Part shown: positions 19,713 through 30,840 of the stretch, piece by piece | How positions within the stretch are numbered: the first letter of the stretch is position 1 | Layout: the number at the start of each line of letters is the position of its first letter | From: Heterobilharzia americana | Taxonomy: Eukaryota > Platyhelminthes > Trematoda > Strigeidida > Schistosomatidae | Direction of reading: 5' to 3' | DNA: 64,000 nt | Assembly: GCA_944470555.2 (NCBI GenBank) | Contig: OX104127.1 | Coordinates: 144,995,787 to 145,059,786 of the forward strand | Made by a program: the position numbers and the translations under genes | Notes under the pieces: model-generated | What the model was told of the DNA's origin: nothing | Databases searched by the model: none | Seen by the model: only the letters and a program-made list of their open reading frames with translations

Positions 19713-19761
19713 GCACTGCTGAGGAGTCCCATGCTAGTTGGACGAAACAGTTGTCCAGTAC
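19713..19761 (+). ncRNA. Compact hammerhead ribozyme (family A)
   Basis: GCACTG (19713-19718), CTGAGGA (19719-19725), GTCC, loop, GGAC (19740-19743), GAAA (19744-19747), cleavage after C19755, CAGTAC. There is one mismatch in stem I. Confidence 0.75.
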
Positions 19762-19860
19762 TCCCAGGTTTCCATTGTTCCTCCAACTGATGTCAGTCTA
19801 CAATGAATTACAACTTGAAATATTTCCAAATCTCCACAACTCCCTCAGAATCCACATCTC

Positions 19861-20664
19861 TCAATTTAGTCACTTTTGATTTACTTATTTGTCGACTGAT
19901 CACACATGAGTGGTATCTTATGAGGATTATCTGAATTTACCATAGCCTAGTTACAACCAGATAATTACCGTGTAAGAACAACTATGAGGTAAACGAAGTA
20001 GGCTGAAAAAGGGAATCTGATCATAATAAACTCTAGAGTGATTTATTATCGAAGCAGTTCAGTTAATCTGATCTTTATTCATCATTGTATAAATTAAGAG
20101 AGAAAATAATATTAAAATATTATTTTTTCTTGTCTCTACGTCTCCTTGTTTTCTGGTTGACAACATTGTTATTCTTTTAGCTCATTTAGACTAGGAAATT
20201 GGAGACTAACATTACCTCCTTAATCTCAAAGATCAGTTGATCATAGTTCAGTATGAAATTTGCGCAATTCATCATAATCATGAATTGACTTCAAGTTACT
20301 GGCTTTGGAAAACAGATTACCGAGCGAATCAAATTCTCTTGAATGACTATTTTAAATCAGAGATGTTTGAACGTTTTTGTTTATTTATGACCAGAATGTG
20401 TTGTCATTGTGTACGATATGAAAGTTTTATCCCTAGAAACATATTGATTAGTTACTATAGAGTAGCTAAAGTGCTAATCGAATTCTATCAATCACTTTGC
20501 AATTTGAATTGGTGTTAGGTTGCTGATATACGGTGCTCGCAAGTGCCAATAAATATGAAACTTAGGTGGAGAGCTTCCTACAAACTGCTTTCAAACGCTT
20601 AGTACCCCTGGAAGTCTCAAAATGAGAATTATGGATTGGGGGTAATATATAAGATGACCATGCT
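19861..20664. other. Intergenic stretch with an unassigned ORF
   Basis: A 93-codon plus-strand frame (20237-20518; residues include YWLWKTDYRANQ) is the only notable ORF. It starts from TTG in a eukaryotic context, shows no recognised domain and is probably a chance frame. The rest is AT-rich. Confidence 0.4.
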
Positions 20665-20975
20665 AATACAGATTCTGGGTGGTGATTGATGGTGAAATAA
20701 AAATCTGACTGGGGGGGCAGGATTCGAATCAGCCACCTTCAGGTTATCGGGCCGATACTGTACCCACAGTGCTATGAGACCCCAGTGCTGACTAGATTTT
20801 ACATCGCTCCAATCACCAAGGCGTTTACCCAACTGCCATATGAATTAGTGATGAGTTACTATAAAATAATCGCAGTCACAGTAGCTAACCCATCAGGTCT
20901 TCTCATCTCAATCCGAATAGAGGTGAGTTAGAGACAGGGGTAGCATCAAACTGATCCTAGTTCAGACTCATCAAT
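20665..20975 (-). repeat. Family C tRNA-like SINE
   Basis: Minus-strand copy: GGGTGGTGATTGATGGTGAA marks the tail side, followed by the reverse complement of the tRNA-like head (GATTCGAATC) and the long family C body (TCAGGTCTTCTCATCTCAAT). Confidence 0.72.
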
Positions 20976-21199
20976 TGTACACAATTAAGTTAATTGGTGT
21001 TTATAATGAGCTGAAATGTAACAACAACCGCTTCAAAAGTTCTAGAAGAATAAAACTAAAGGTGAAGTCAAGCTACCCTTTCGAAAATCTCAGATCTAAT
21101 TAGAAGCTTTGGGAATCCGTCCAGCCAAATAACAAGGGCAAAGCAAAATTATATGAAATAGTAAAAATCGTAATTTCACACCTCGTTGGTAGACATTTT

Positions 21200-21720
21200 A
21201 TAATATGATTATCATTCTGATTATCTGAGTGAGATAGCCGTGATTTGATAGACTAGTATTGATACTGAGTGATGACTGAAGGTTAAATGAAAATATGAAC
21301 CGCCACCGGATTCGAACCAGAGACCACTGGGTTTCTGGCCGTGGTCCAAATTTTCATTCTACTTTCAACCACTACTCAGTATAAATACTAGTCTGCCAAA
21401 CCACGGCTATTTCACTCAGATAGCCAGATAGATAATCAATATTATGATCCCTTCATTTATGTTGGGATTGGGATGACAAGTTGCCACTAGACAGCCAGAG
21501 TGAATACAATCAAATGGTAGTAACGCGTCACGAATTCACATGGTAGTTAAGCAATACCTTTGGTGACTGAGATGAAATTAAAATGTGGTCAGCAGTCGGA
21601 CCTCGTCAATCAGTTGGTAGAGCATCGGGCCAGTAACCTAGCGGTCGTTCATTCGAATCTGGCCACTATCCAAATTTTCATTTCACCTTCAATCATCATT
21701 CAGTATCAGTTTTAATATGA
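21200..21720. repeat. Family C SINE head-to-head pair, plus arm longer than one unit
   Basis: A short minus copy (about 21200-21335) joins a plus segment. That segment runs through a tail, a full body and a second tRNA-like head and tail (TCAGTTGGTAGAGCATCGGG, then CATTCGAATCTGG). The plus arm is therefore about 1.2 units. Confidence 0.75.
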
Positions 21721-21904
21721 GTATATTTTAAAAAAGCTTTCAAGAGTTTGTTCTAATGATGTTATCTAGAATTGCAACGAAAGCTCCACTGTTAAACCAT
21801 TCAGCTCAGAGAACACAACACCATCAAGTTATTAAATGTTGATTTAGTAAACAACGTGGTTTTGCCAAGATGATCAAAAATGAATGAACATAGATGATGA
21901 TATG

Positions 21905-22300
21905 TTCTAGTTAACTTGGTGGCTAGTAGTGGAATCTAGGACATGCATTTCGTCATATTTGCTACTCCTCAGTTGGTTGTACCTGTGAATAGTGGTGGTT
22001 CCACTGAGACTGGAATGCAGTACCCATCACTTCAAGTGTCAGAGGCCAAGCAAGTCGACCCAGTACAGTAACGCGAGACTAAAAATGTTGATAGACGGCA
22101 ACTGATACCCGTTACACGACAGGTGGTCCGCTTGCCTCAGTGGCAGGCACATCCAGCTGACGAGTCCAACATAGGACGAAATGTGCCATGGATTCCACTG
22201 CTAGCCGCTACCAATGAATATTTGAGGAGCATTAAGGCATCTGCGTAGCAGACCATTGCTAACTGAAGTTGACCATTTCGATAATTTGTTTTACTGCGGT
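21905..22300. repeat. Family B SINE head-to-head pair
   Basis: A minus copy (about 21920-22065) and a plus copy (about 22125-22300) face each other. The minus arm has a CTGAGGA core instead of the usual CTGACGA. The plus arm has CATCCAGCTGACGAGTCC and GGACGAAAT. Confidence 0.7.
22151..22193 (+). ncRNA. Hammerhead ribozyme (family B), damaged at the cleavage site
   Basis: ATCCAG, CTGACGA, GTCC, GGAC and GAAA are all present. The stem III and cleavage segment reads ATGTGCCATGGAT with a deletion that removes the normal ATC-CTGG junction, so self-cleavage is unlikely. Confidence 0.55.
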
Positions 22301-22489
22301 GATACTGGAAGGTAAAACCAAATCTGGGTTTTTATCTGACTCAACTTGTCAAACTACGATTTATGGAATCGACTTCAAACTTGATGAATAAACAGACTGT
22401 TGGTCTAACTGTCATACGAATGGCCGATTCACCTCCACATAAGTTTTCTTATTTATAAAATGAATCGATTAAAACTACATAGGTTGGAA

Positions 22490-23075
22490 TTCATCATGGA
22501 CTAACATGAGTTGGAGGAACACTGGAAACCTGGGATCACTGGACAACTGTTCCGTCCTAATATGGGATTCAGCAGTGCTCACCCATCACCCATATTCATA
22601 GAGGGTGAACCCAGGACCTTCAGGTTCCGTAACCAGCACGTTACCATTGAACCACTGAGTCGAAATCCAATGGTCCACATTTCCTACTTCTGTCAGTTCA
22701 CGATATATCTTGGAGAGGTGATTCCAATAAGAAGTCGTGACTAGTGAAGTCAAACAAGTCAAACATGAGGACAGTAACTTGACGATGACACTGGATGTAG
22801 GTCACGCTATATAGTGAACTGGCAGAAGTGGGAAATTTTGACGACTGGATTCCGATCCACTGGCTCGACGGTAATGTACTGGCCACGGAATTTTAAGGTA
22901 CTGGTTTTGCTCCCTGCGGACGTGGTATGGTAGATGTGCACTATCAAGTCCCATACTAAGATGGAACAGCTGTTGAGTGCATCCAGATTATCAATGGTTC
23001 TCCAACTGATGTCAGTCCATGGTGAATTCCAACCTAAGATCAATTAATAAACCTTCACAAACCTTCAGACATAAC
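22490..23075. repeat. Family A SINE head-to-head pair, older subfamily
   Basis: A minus copy (about 22490-22725) meets a plus copy (about 22712-23075). The plus tail ends in the older-subfamily form (ATTCCAACCTAAGATCAATT, AATAAACCTTCACAAACC). Both ribozyme cores are broken: one has a deletion across CTGAGGA, the other reads CTATCAA. Confidence 0.72.
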
Positions 23076-23334
23076 TAGATAGGTTATTTCGTATAACCTT
23101 GGTTGGAAACCTTGACCATACACAAGCGCTAACAACAGGGTTCTAAGTGGATATTGTATCCAGTCACTGTTCCTTCTTATGCGTTATTGTGAATGTTTTT
23201 AAACTAAACAACAACAACTTCTTACAAGCACACTTTACAAGAACTTCAACTAAAGAAATCAACTCGTCTACTTTCGTCGAATATTACTTCTGTAGATGTT
23301 CATGGGTAGTACTGTTCTATGCATAAAAAATTAC

Positions 23335-24533
23335 ATTGGTAGGTAGTGTCCCAAGCGTTTATCAACCGCATTCAACAGCTGCATGCTGTATAATGCTACA
23401 CGAAAAGTGGTTGACGATAGAAAGCTCAGTGATGCCTTTGAAGTGAGGACAGGCAGGAGTAAGACAAGGTTGCCACCTATTATTACCGATGATCTTCCTG
23501 ACTGTGTTCAATTGTCAGGAGCAAAAAGAGGGGTATACTCTGAGTGGTTGGACCGATAAAAAGATCCAACAAGATTTGAACTTCACCAATGATGATTCAT
23601 GTATGGTGTCATATGTTACACAAAATTGTAGATATATAGGCGAAAACTAACAAGATGGTAGAAGAGGCTGGTCAACGGAGACGACAATTCCTTCAAGTGA
23701 ACGTAGAGAAGACAGAAGTGATGGAGATAGTCAAACAACAATAATACTAATAATAATACTGATAATAATAATAAGAAGCACCAATTACCAATCACCATCA
23801 ACGGGAGAAGTCTAAACGAGGTTGTCTCTTTCACCCACCCATCTACCTAGCTAAGCAGCATCGTTTCAACTACAGGCGGCAGAGTCGGTGGCGTCACACA
23901 TGAGGATGTCAAAGCAGCCAGCAGTGGAAAATCAGACAACACAGGCCTTCCTACATTAATGTGAAATCAGTGTGCAGATGTACTGCACTGGATTGCACTG
24001 CATTGCACTGCACAGCACAGCACTGCACTGCATTGTACTGCACTGCACTTCACCCAGCATAAAGCGTCAACAACATCCTCATTTTCAACACCAAGTCAGT
24101 CAAGTCAAGTCAAGTCAGGTGAAGTGAAGTGAAGTAAGTCAGTGCTTCTATGTGATGGTTGAGAGTGAGACTTGGCGCATTGTGGAAAGCATTTCCAACA
24201 AGCTGGAAAGATGCATGAAGCAACAATTGCCACCTACACTCACTCGATACTGAAGGTGAGATGAGATGAGATGAGATGAGAGGGTGAGGAAGAACAAGCA
24301 AGAAGGAAGTGTGGCTGGCTGGCTTTCAGTCCAAGTCAGGTCGTTGAGTGGAACTAGAGGTGAAATGACGAGTTTGGCATCTGGTGGTGTTGACATGGAG
24401 GAGAGGTTGTGAGGAATGAATGGGAGCTTGTGGGGAGTGGTGGATGCAGGTTAAGATGACTGGAGGGAAGAGGGTGAAATGACGATGTGCTACTGAAGCC
24501 GTATGTTCCATTAGGAATCCAAGGGACAAATAG
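23335..24533 (+). pseudogene. RTE-like LINE-derived repeat, copy 1
   Basis: The 5' part translates in broken frames to RT palm remnants (KLSDAFEVRTG, RSKTRL). A segment follows where the FADD catalytic motif of RTE-like RTs should be. After that comes ITINGRSLNEVVSFTHPS, matching the region downstream of the catalytic site. The 3' half has GCACT-type, AGTCA, GATGA and TGGC tandem runs and ends at CCAAGGGACAAATA. It is clearly non-functional. Confidence 0.75.
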
Positions 24534-24549
24534 TAATTAATTTTCCAGG

Positions 24550-24604
24550 CCAATTAACAAAGCCTGATTGGGCATTTTAGTTGTTGCTAGGGTGGCCTTT
24601 AAAG
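24550..24604. mobile_element. Half MITE abutting the LINE-derived copy
   Basis: CAATTAACAAAGCCTGATTG, then GTTGCTAGGGTGGCCTTTAAAG, match the right arm of the 41974 element. Only the right half is clear. It lies directly after the 3' end of the LINE-derived repeat. Confidence 0.55.
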
Positions 24605-24689
24605 TCTCTCATAGATGGTGACGTGTTACTCGTAAGTTATAAGAGTTAGGTAAATTGCTTTATTTAGTAATGCTGAAAACTGTTAAAAC

Positions 24690-25215
24690 TGGTAGAGTGC
24701 TTGAACCTTGGGTTACTAAAATTTTTCAACCGGACATATTGTAACAAATTCTTCCCTTTCAGTTTGTTTTAATCTTTCAAACATGTCCTCCGAACGTATC
24801 ATGTACTGCTGCGTATTTTTGAAATGCTTTAAACTGGCAGTTTCTCGAGTTGATAGCAAAACGAAGGGAAAATGTCATGTAATACACAAATAGACTCTTA
24901 AATGCACAGAAATATATCATGTATTTCTATCCTCTGGATACTTGGATTCTTGTACTAGCTGAATGAACTGCTACCTTCAAACTGGCTTTCGTTTTCCTGT
25001 CTATTCTCCTCTATTCTAGACTAGACGCTAGTGCAACACTAGCTGTCTCTTTCTTATTATTCCCTCCATTAACATCATCCAGATTTAGCAATCATTTCGT
25101 TTGAAACTATAGTTCTGGGAGTGAATTTCTTAGAAAATTGTCTGGAACAAAGTGACTACTATTAGTGGTAGTACATCCGTTGGTACCAAATCTTAACAAG
25201 GATATAGGCTGTTCC
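24690..25215 (+). repeat. Diverged copy of sequence found inside the 4.6-kb inverted repeat
   Basis: TTCAGTTTGTTTTAATCTTT, ATCATGTACTGCTGCGTATTTT and GAGTGAATTTCTTAGAAAATT here resemble, in the same order, segments at about 49815-50260 of the right arm and their mirror in the left arm. The class is unknown and I see no RT or transposase. Confidence 0.6.
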
Positions 25216-25423
25216 CAGTTAGATTGTTTTATAAAACATTAGTTGACAGTTATGTGAATGTTTCTATTGTGAGGAGATGACAACCAACTCGACCGAACGC
25301 ATAACAATGGAGCTTTAGGGTGTGGCATGGTGAGTCAGTATCACATAAGATCAGTAATCCAGAATTTCAAGTTGTTATTCATCGAAGACTGACATCAGTT
25401 GGAGGAACAAAGGAAACCTGGGA

Positions 25424-25472
25424 GCACTGGACAGCCATTTCGTCCAACTAGTATGGGACTCCTCAGTAGTGC
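25424..25472 (-). ncRNA. Compact hammerhead ribozyme (family A)
   Basis: Minus strand: GCACTA, CTGAGGA, GTCC, loop, GGAC, GAAA, TGGCTGTC, CAGTGC. The core is intact; the stem I pair next to it is A-C. Confidence 0.72.
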
Positions 25473-25965
25473 GCACCCACCACCCCACCAGCAGGGATCG
25501 AACCCGCGACCTTCAGGCTCCGCGGCCAGCGCGTTACCATTGAGCCACTGGGTCAGAATCCAATGCTCCATATTTCCAACTTCTGTTAGCTCACGATATA
25601 GCGCAAACCGCCACCCAATGTCATCGTTGAGTATTTGTCCTCACGGCCATCAGGCTTTGACTCCACCGGTCACGACTTGTCATTGGAACTTCGGGAATAC
25701 TTCTCGAAGCTAGTCACCAACGCGCACTAGTTCAATTAAATTTTGAGGGGGTTGTGGAGATTTGGAAATATTTCAAGTTGTTATTCATCGTGAGGACAAA
25801 TACTCAACGATGACATTGGGTGGCGGTTTGCGCTATATCGTGAGCTAACAGAAGTTGGAAATATGGAGCATTGGATTCTGACCCAGTGGCTAGCTCAATG
25901 GTAACGCGCTGGTCGCGGAACCTGAAGGTCTCGGGTTCGATCCCTGCTGGTGGGGTGGTGGGTTC

Positions 25966-26014
25966 GCACTGCTGAGGAGTCCCATACTAGTTGGACGAAA
26001 TGGCTGTCCAGTGC
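25966..26014 (+). ncRNA. Compact hammerhead ribozyme (family A), intact core
   Basis: GCACTG/CAGTGC stem I is perfect. CTGAGGA at 25972-25978, GTCC/GGAC, GAAA at 25997-26000, cleavage after C26008. Stem III (ATG...TGT) relies on wobble pairs. Confidence 0.78.
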
Positions 26015-26254
26015 TCCCAGGTTTCCTTTGCTCCTCCAACTGATGTCAGTCTTCGATGAATAACAACTTGAAATATTTCCAAATCTCCACAACCCCCTCA
26101 AAATCCAGAATTTATTGATTTTACATCTATCAAACTATTAGACTTTATTCAAGAAGTGTCAGTCAAAGTGGTTTTCATCCATTTTCAAAGTAAGTAGAGT
26201 ATACGGATTGATTAGTTACGGGAGAGCAACCAGTTTCATGTTGTCTATTCCTGA

Positions 26255-26530
26255 GTGCAGACCGAATCCTATCGAGCATATTTACGATGTGACACCAAGC
26301 TACTCGGAGGCTTAGCATCGCGATGCATATTAGCAAATGTTAGTTAGTTGTAGGCAATCAACAGGAAGCCCTCCTTAACCTGACTGTTAGCACTCGTCAG
26401 CAAGGCGTATCTGCGACCTCAACGGGACTGATGTCCCACCTGAGATTTAAGCAGGCGTCACCCAGTATCGTAGTCAGTGACTTCACCACTGACCTATTCG
26501 GGCCATGACTGGGTTTATATTAGTTATATA
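26255..26530. repeat. Unclassified dispersed repeat, copy 1
   Basis: CAACAGGAAGCCCTCCTTAACCTGA, then ATCTGCGACCTCAACGGGACTG, is similar in order to 31625-31870 (CAGCAGAAAGCCCTGCTTCACC, AACCTTCAGGGAATTGATAT). It may be part of a retroelement; no domain is identified. Confidence 0.45.
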
Positions 26531-27388
26531 GGTCAGAGTGACAAGATTCACATTACAAGGTATGAAGATATTAGATTGATTTCATGAAATATTAAAGTAA
26601 GCCAGTAACCATTTCGTGTAGTAACTATTTTCTCACTTTTTGTGTCTAATTCATCTTTTCTTTTTCATTTTCTTCCCTATTCCTACACACCCAATTCATG
26701 ACATACAACTTTTAATTGACTTGATTATCTCATTGTATGTGTTAGCTTTTATTCTTTTGTCACACTTTCAAATAAAAGTCGACAGGGAAAAGAGGACACA
26801 TCTCATCATACAAAACCCTTTCATTTTCACTTCTATTAGTTTCTACACTGTTAATCGACGCTTACGCTTACATATCAACTTTTCTTTCCCATCTTTAAGT
26901 GTAACGCACAAAACATCTGACTATTTCAAAAGATTAGCTGTTAATACTAATAATAACAATAATCATAGTAATGATAATATTACTAATAAGTGGCGTGTAA
27001 TCCATATAAACCATTATTTTTTTAAAACAATCATTACCTTTTTATTCTTCTTACATCCTACGCTTTCGTAATTATTCTAAAGTCATCATTGTCATCTGTA
27101 TCATCAGCGTTTCAATTATGGACACTATGGTTACTAAAATCTTTGAGTGTAAGGGGGGGGCGGAGCATAAAAATAAGTGGGTTTTTTGTCATGTCGTTAC
27201 TCATGCTTAGGTATACTGATAAAGCCTAATTTACTTCATTAGTCAGTATTTCGCTTAAAGTTATTCAGCTACGAAAAACTTTCATACTCGTGTTTTTTAC
27301 TTGTTGGTCATCTCTTTTGTCGAATAAACCATTGACACTTCTTGATCATTTACTAAACGAATATGTTTTACTTAGTAACAACTGAATA
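26531..27388. other. AT-rich stretch
   Basis: A 143-codon open frame (26640-27071) starts at TTG and has no internal Met, with a hydrophobic, low-complexity translation and an Asn run. It is treated as chance. A run of nine G is near 27153. Confidence 0.45.
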
Positions 27389-28449
27389 GTATTAATCTAA
27401 TATTTGTAGCAAGCTTATTTGATGGGAAGTAGATGGGGAGTAACTATGACTCTCTAAGGGTGGCACGTTTATTCGTCTTAAGTTGGATATCCGGTTTGCC
27501 GGACGATTATGATGGCTATGGTATTTTAAGTCGCCGTCCATACGCCCGATTTTAGGTCGCACATTTAAGGTGTATTTATCAGACTGACTTTCTGAACATC
27601 TGACTTGCCAGATATTGCATGGCGACTCAGGTGTAAACGATAAAGTGGAGTGAATTTACCCAACAATTGACTTCCTCGTGGTTCCCGCTATTAGGCTGAT
27701 ATCAACCTATGAACAAACTCACCATGAAATCTTTCTGTCCGGCGCTGGGGTTTCTAAGTGAAGAAACTTACTTCAGTGTGGTTAATGATAGAGCTAATTA
27801 GAAATGCATAGACTTTTCCGGGTACCTAAACTGTAAGCTCAGGGCACTTCTTAAGGCAACTGGATTGTGTACACCTTACGACACATGCGAGACTATATAC
27901 CTGCTATCTACCTTAAGTGACACACCAACACCATTAGGATTGAGTTGGCTCGCATAGTCACTTATATCCCTGTATGGGTTGCAGGTCATTGGTGAGGTCT
28001 ACCCTGGTGACTGCACCAGCAGCCACTATCGAGTGTTCGAAGCGATGAAGGTCGTATTAGTCCTCTTGGTTGGCGATTGGGTCTTGAGAAGCAGTTACCG
28101 ACATCTAATCATGGTGCTAGGGAGGTTGGTATGAATTGAATGATGAGTGTGAGATGGGGCTGACCTTAACGGGATAACGTGGGTAGGGCACTCACCACCG
28201 TCCCTTCAAGAGAGATAAGTTTCGATGCCTAAGACTTTAAGGCCTTCTCCATCAGAAAAAGTGCATGGGCTGTTGTGTATACCAGTTTCATGCATATGCG
28301 CTTAGCTGGAACGCGGTTTATTGGTAGGTGAAGTTCAACTGATCTGGGAAACCAGGTAGTGCCTGTAAAACCGAAATAACTGTGATCAACTGTTTCTATC
28401 TCTATCCGCACAGATGTACGGTATTAATCTAATATTTGGAGCAAGCTTG
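27389..28449. mobile_element. Unclassified insertion bounded by a 28-bp direct repeat
   Basis: GTATTAATCTAATATTTG, one variable base, then AGCAAGCTT occurs at 27389-27416 and 28421-28448. Between them lies about 1 kb of moderately GC-richer sequence without long ORFs. Part of it (28138-28370) reappears diverged at 60240-60460, so it is dispersed. The direct repeats could be a long target-site duplication or short terminal repeats. Confidence 0.6.
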
Positions 28450-28844
28450 TTTTAAAACGGGAGGATGAAAAGCTGATGCATTTAGAAATATTCTGTACAA
28501 TAAATAGAAGAAAATAATAAACATTGTGTTTTAGATGACATAAACTAAGGCGAAATCATCTTCATTAGATCTGACTATCAAAATAGAAGTTCTGATTAAT
28601 TTGTTGTTATCCACTGATAAAGGATCTATCAGTTTTCTTTGAAATTAGATTTCCATCATAATTAACTTTCACTGGTTGATGTATTATATCAAATCTGTTC
28701 ATTATCCCATATTATCAAGCGTTCACCCGGAGTGTAGGTGTTCTTATTACTTTCCATAATATTCTCATCATCTACTTTAAGGTTTATGAGGATTTGATTT
28801 TGAAAGAAGTCATGCTATGTCACCAATTGACAGGAGTAGGGAAC
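28450..28844. other. AT-rich stretch, nothing recognised
   Basis: No exon, RNA gene or clear repeat. Confidence 0.45.
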
Positions 28845-29000
28845 CACTGACCTCCGAAGCAGTGGCTAAGTGATCAAAGCGTTTACAACGAGAACTGAAG
28901 ATCCTGAGTTTGACCCCTGATGAGGTGGTGGTTGCCAACTGATAAAGAATTTCGTACTAAGATGAAACGGTTGTCCGCTGGTGGCTCAAACGATATCAAG
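28845..29000 (+). repeat. Family A SINE fragment, degenerate
   Basis: Shows GAAGCAGTGGCTAAGTGATC, TGAGTTTGACCCCTGATGAG and a decayed ribozyme zone ending GATGAAACGGTTGTCC. Confidence 0.6.
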
Positions 29001-29084
29001 CCGATTCTGATTATTTGTTCAATTTTCTGACGACTATAATCTTCTTGATTGGACTGGACTGGATTGGACTAGATCATGCAAGAA

Positions 29085-29887
29085 GCTATGAGGAGCAAGA
29101 AGAGGGTATACGCTGAGTGGTTGGACAGATGAAAAGATCCCACAAGATTTGAACTTCATCAATGATGATTTATGTATGGTGTCTTATGTTACACAAAATT
29201 GTAGATCTATAGGCGAAAACTAACAAGATGGTAGAAGAGGCTGGTCAACGGAGACGGCAATTCCTTCAGGTGAACGTAGAGAAGACAGAAGTGATGGAGA
29301 TAGTCAAACAATAATAATACTACTAATAATAATAATAAGAAGAAGAAGCACCAGTTACCAATCACCATCAACGGGAGAAGTCTAAACGAGGTTGTCTCTT
29401 TCACCCACCCATCTACCTAGTTAAGCAGCATCGTTTCAACTACAGGCGGCAGAGTCGGTGGCGTCACACATGAGGATGCCAAAGCAGCCAGCATCGGAAA
29501 ATCAAGCAACACAGGCCTTCCTAGATTAATGTGAAATCAGTGTGCAGATGTACTGCACTGCACTGGATTGCACTGCACTGCAATGCACTGCATTGTACTG
29601 CACTTCACTCAGCATAAACCGTCAATAACATCCTCATTTTCAACACCAAGTCAGTCAAGTCAAGTGAGGTCAGGTGAAGTGAAGTGAAGTGAAGTGAAGT
29701 AAGTCAGTGCTTCCATGTGATGGTTGAGAGAGAGAGAGACTTGGCGCATTGTGGAAAGCATTTCCAACAACTGGAAAGATGCATGAAGCAACAGTTGCCA
29801 CCTACACTCACTCGATACTGGAGATGAGATGAGAGGGTGAGGAAGAACAAGCAAGAAGCAAGTGTGACTGACTGACTGACTGACTGA

Positions 29888-29918
<31 letters not shown>

Positions 29919-30256
29919 ACTAGCTGGCTACAAACCAACCAACCAACCAACCAACTAAGAAACAATCACCCAACAAATATGCAGTTCAAGTAAATGGAGA
30001 TGGATTTGATTGGGCAGACACTGGGTAGAAGATTCGGGTACATCATGTGTCAGTTCAGGTCAGGTCCTCGAGTGGAACCCAGAGGTGAAATGACGAGTTT
30101 GGCGTCTGATGGTGTTTATATGGAGGAGAGGTTGTGAGGAAGAAATGAAAGGTTGTGGGGAATGGTGGATGCAGGTTAAGATGACTGTAGGGAAGAGGGT
30201 GAAATGACGATGTGCTACTGAAGCCGTATGTTCCATTAGGAATCCAAGGGACAAAT
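29085..30256 (+). pseudogene. RTE-like LINE-derived repeat, copy 2
   Basis: Close relative of the copy at 23335. It starts at GAGGAGCAAGAAGAGGG and shares the altered catalytic segment (DLNFINDDLCM in place of the usual LDFADDL), the ITINGRSLNEVVSFTHPS segment and the 3' end CCAAGGGACAAATA. The tandem runs differ in length; (TGAC)n-(TGGC)n and (CCAA)n are well developed near 29870-29955. Confidence 0.75.
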
Positions 30257-30477
30257 AAATAATAATCTCATGATTGTTCATATTTTTAAGTAGAAAAACT
30301 TACTGTTACATACAGGTTATATTTGCCTAAATCGTATGACTTTATGATAGATCGAGTTCACAACCCTTCGACCTTATATCCCACAACTGGTGTGAAACCC
30401 AAGGATTCGCGTTTTCGTTTTGACGATGTAGTGTGACCATCGCCAATTGCATTGGCCTGTATTTGTTTTCACATTAG

Positions 30478-30840
30478 ACTTGGTTGATCCCACAGGTCGT
30501 GATTTTCCATGAGAACTGCAAGAAATTCATCTCTAAGCATTCCACCAATGAGCGCTGGAATTAAGTTAACTAGGGGTTTGTGGACTGATAAAAGTTGGAA
30601 AATGTGGACCACGGAATCCTACCCCAGTGGTTGGATGGCAAGGTACTCACCATCAGATCTTACCGTCCTGGGATTCATTGCTGATGAGGTAGTGGGTGTG
30701 TACTGTTGAGGAATCCCAAACCAGGACGAAACAGCTGTCCAGCTCTTCTAGTTTTTCGGTGGTTCTTTAACTGTTATCAGTCTTTTATGAGAACTACCCT
30801 AGAATCAGTCAACCTCCGAAAATCACCAAAAGTATATCAG
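30478..30840 (+). repeat. Family A SINE, older subfamily
   Basis: The 5' region, a tRNA-like head (CCCCAGTGGTTGGATGGCAA) and a ribozyme zone are present. The core has mutated to TTGAGGA, so it should not cleave, although GGACGAAACAGCTGTCC is intact. Confidence 0.68.

Larger units (their letters stand above)
18903..19860. repeat. Family A SINE cluster: minus, plus, plus
   Basis: A minus copy (about 18903-19225) is joined head to head to a plus copy (about 19226-19454). A second plus copy follows (about 19505-19860). Outer flanks GAATCTGCATC (about 18892) and GAATCCACATC (about 19846) are similar but not identical, so a shared target-site duplication is only possible. All three copies have tRNA-like promoters and hammerheads. 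Confidence 0.78.
25356..26113. mobile_element. Family A head-to-head composite with 12-bp flanking repeats
   Basis: AATCCAGAATTT occurs at 25356-25367 and 26102-26113 and brackets a minus arm (25368 to about 25787) joined to a plus arm (about 25788-26101). The minus arm is longer than one unit: at about 25735 its 5' end runs straight into the next unit's 3' tail (TTAAATTTTGAGGGGGTTG), so the template held tandem units. Both arms carry a tRNA-like promoter and a hammerhead. Confidence 0.83.

Noticed and set aside
20237..20518. 93-codon ORF as a host exon
   Set aside because: TTG start, no recognised domain and no good flanking splice signals.
24010..24060. Short direct repeats as a CRISPR-like array
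   Set aside because: They are imperfect GCACT-type microsatellite runs within a LINE-derived repeat in a eukaryotic genome, without regular spacers.
26640..27071. 143-codon plus-strand ORF
   Set aside because: It begins at TTG, has no internal Met, and translates to a hydrophobic, Asn-rich low-complexity peptide from AT-rich DNA.
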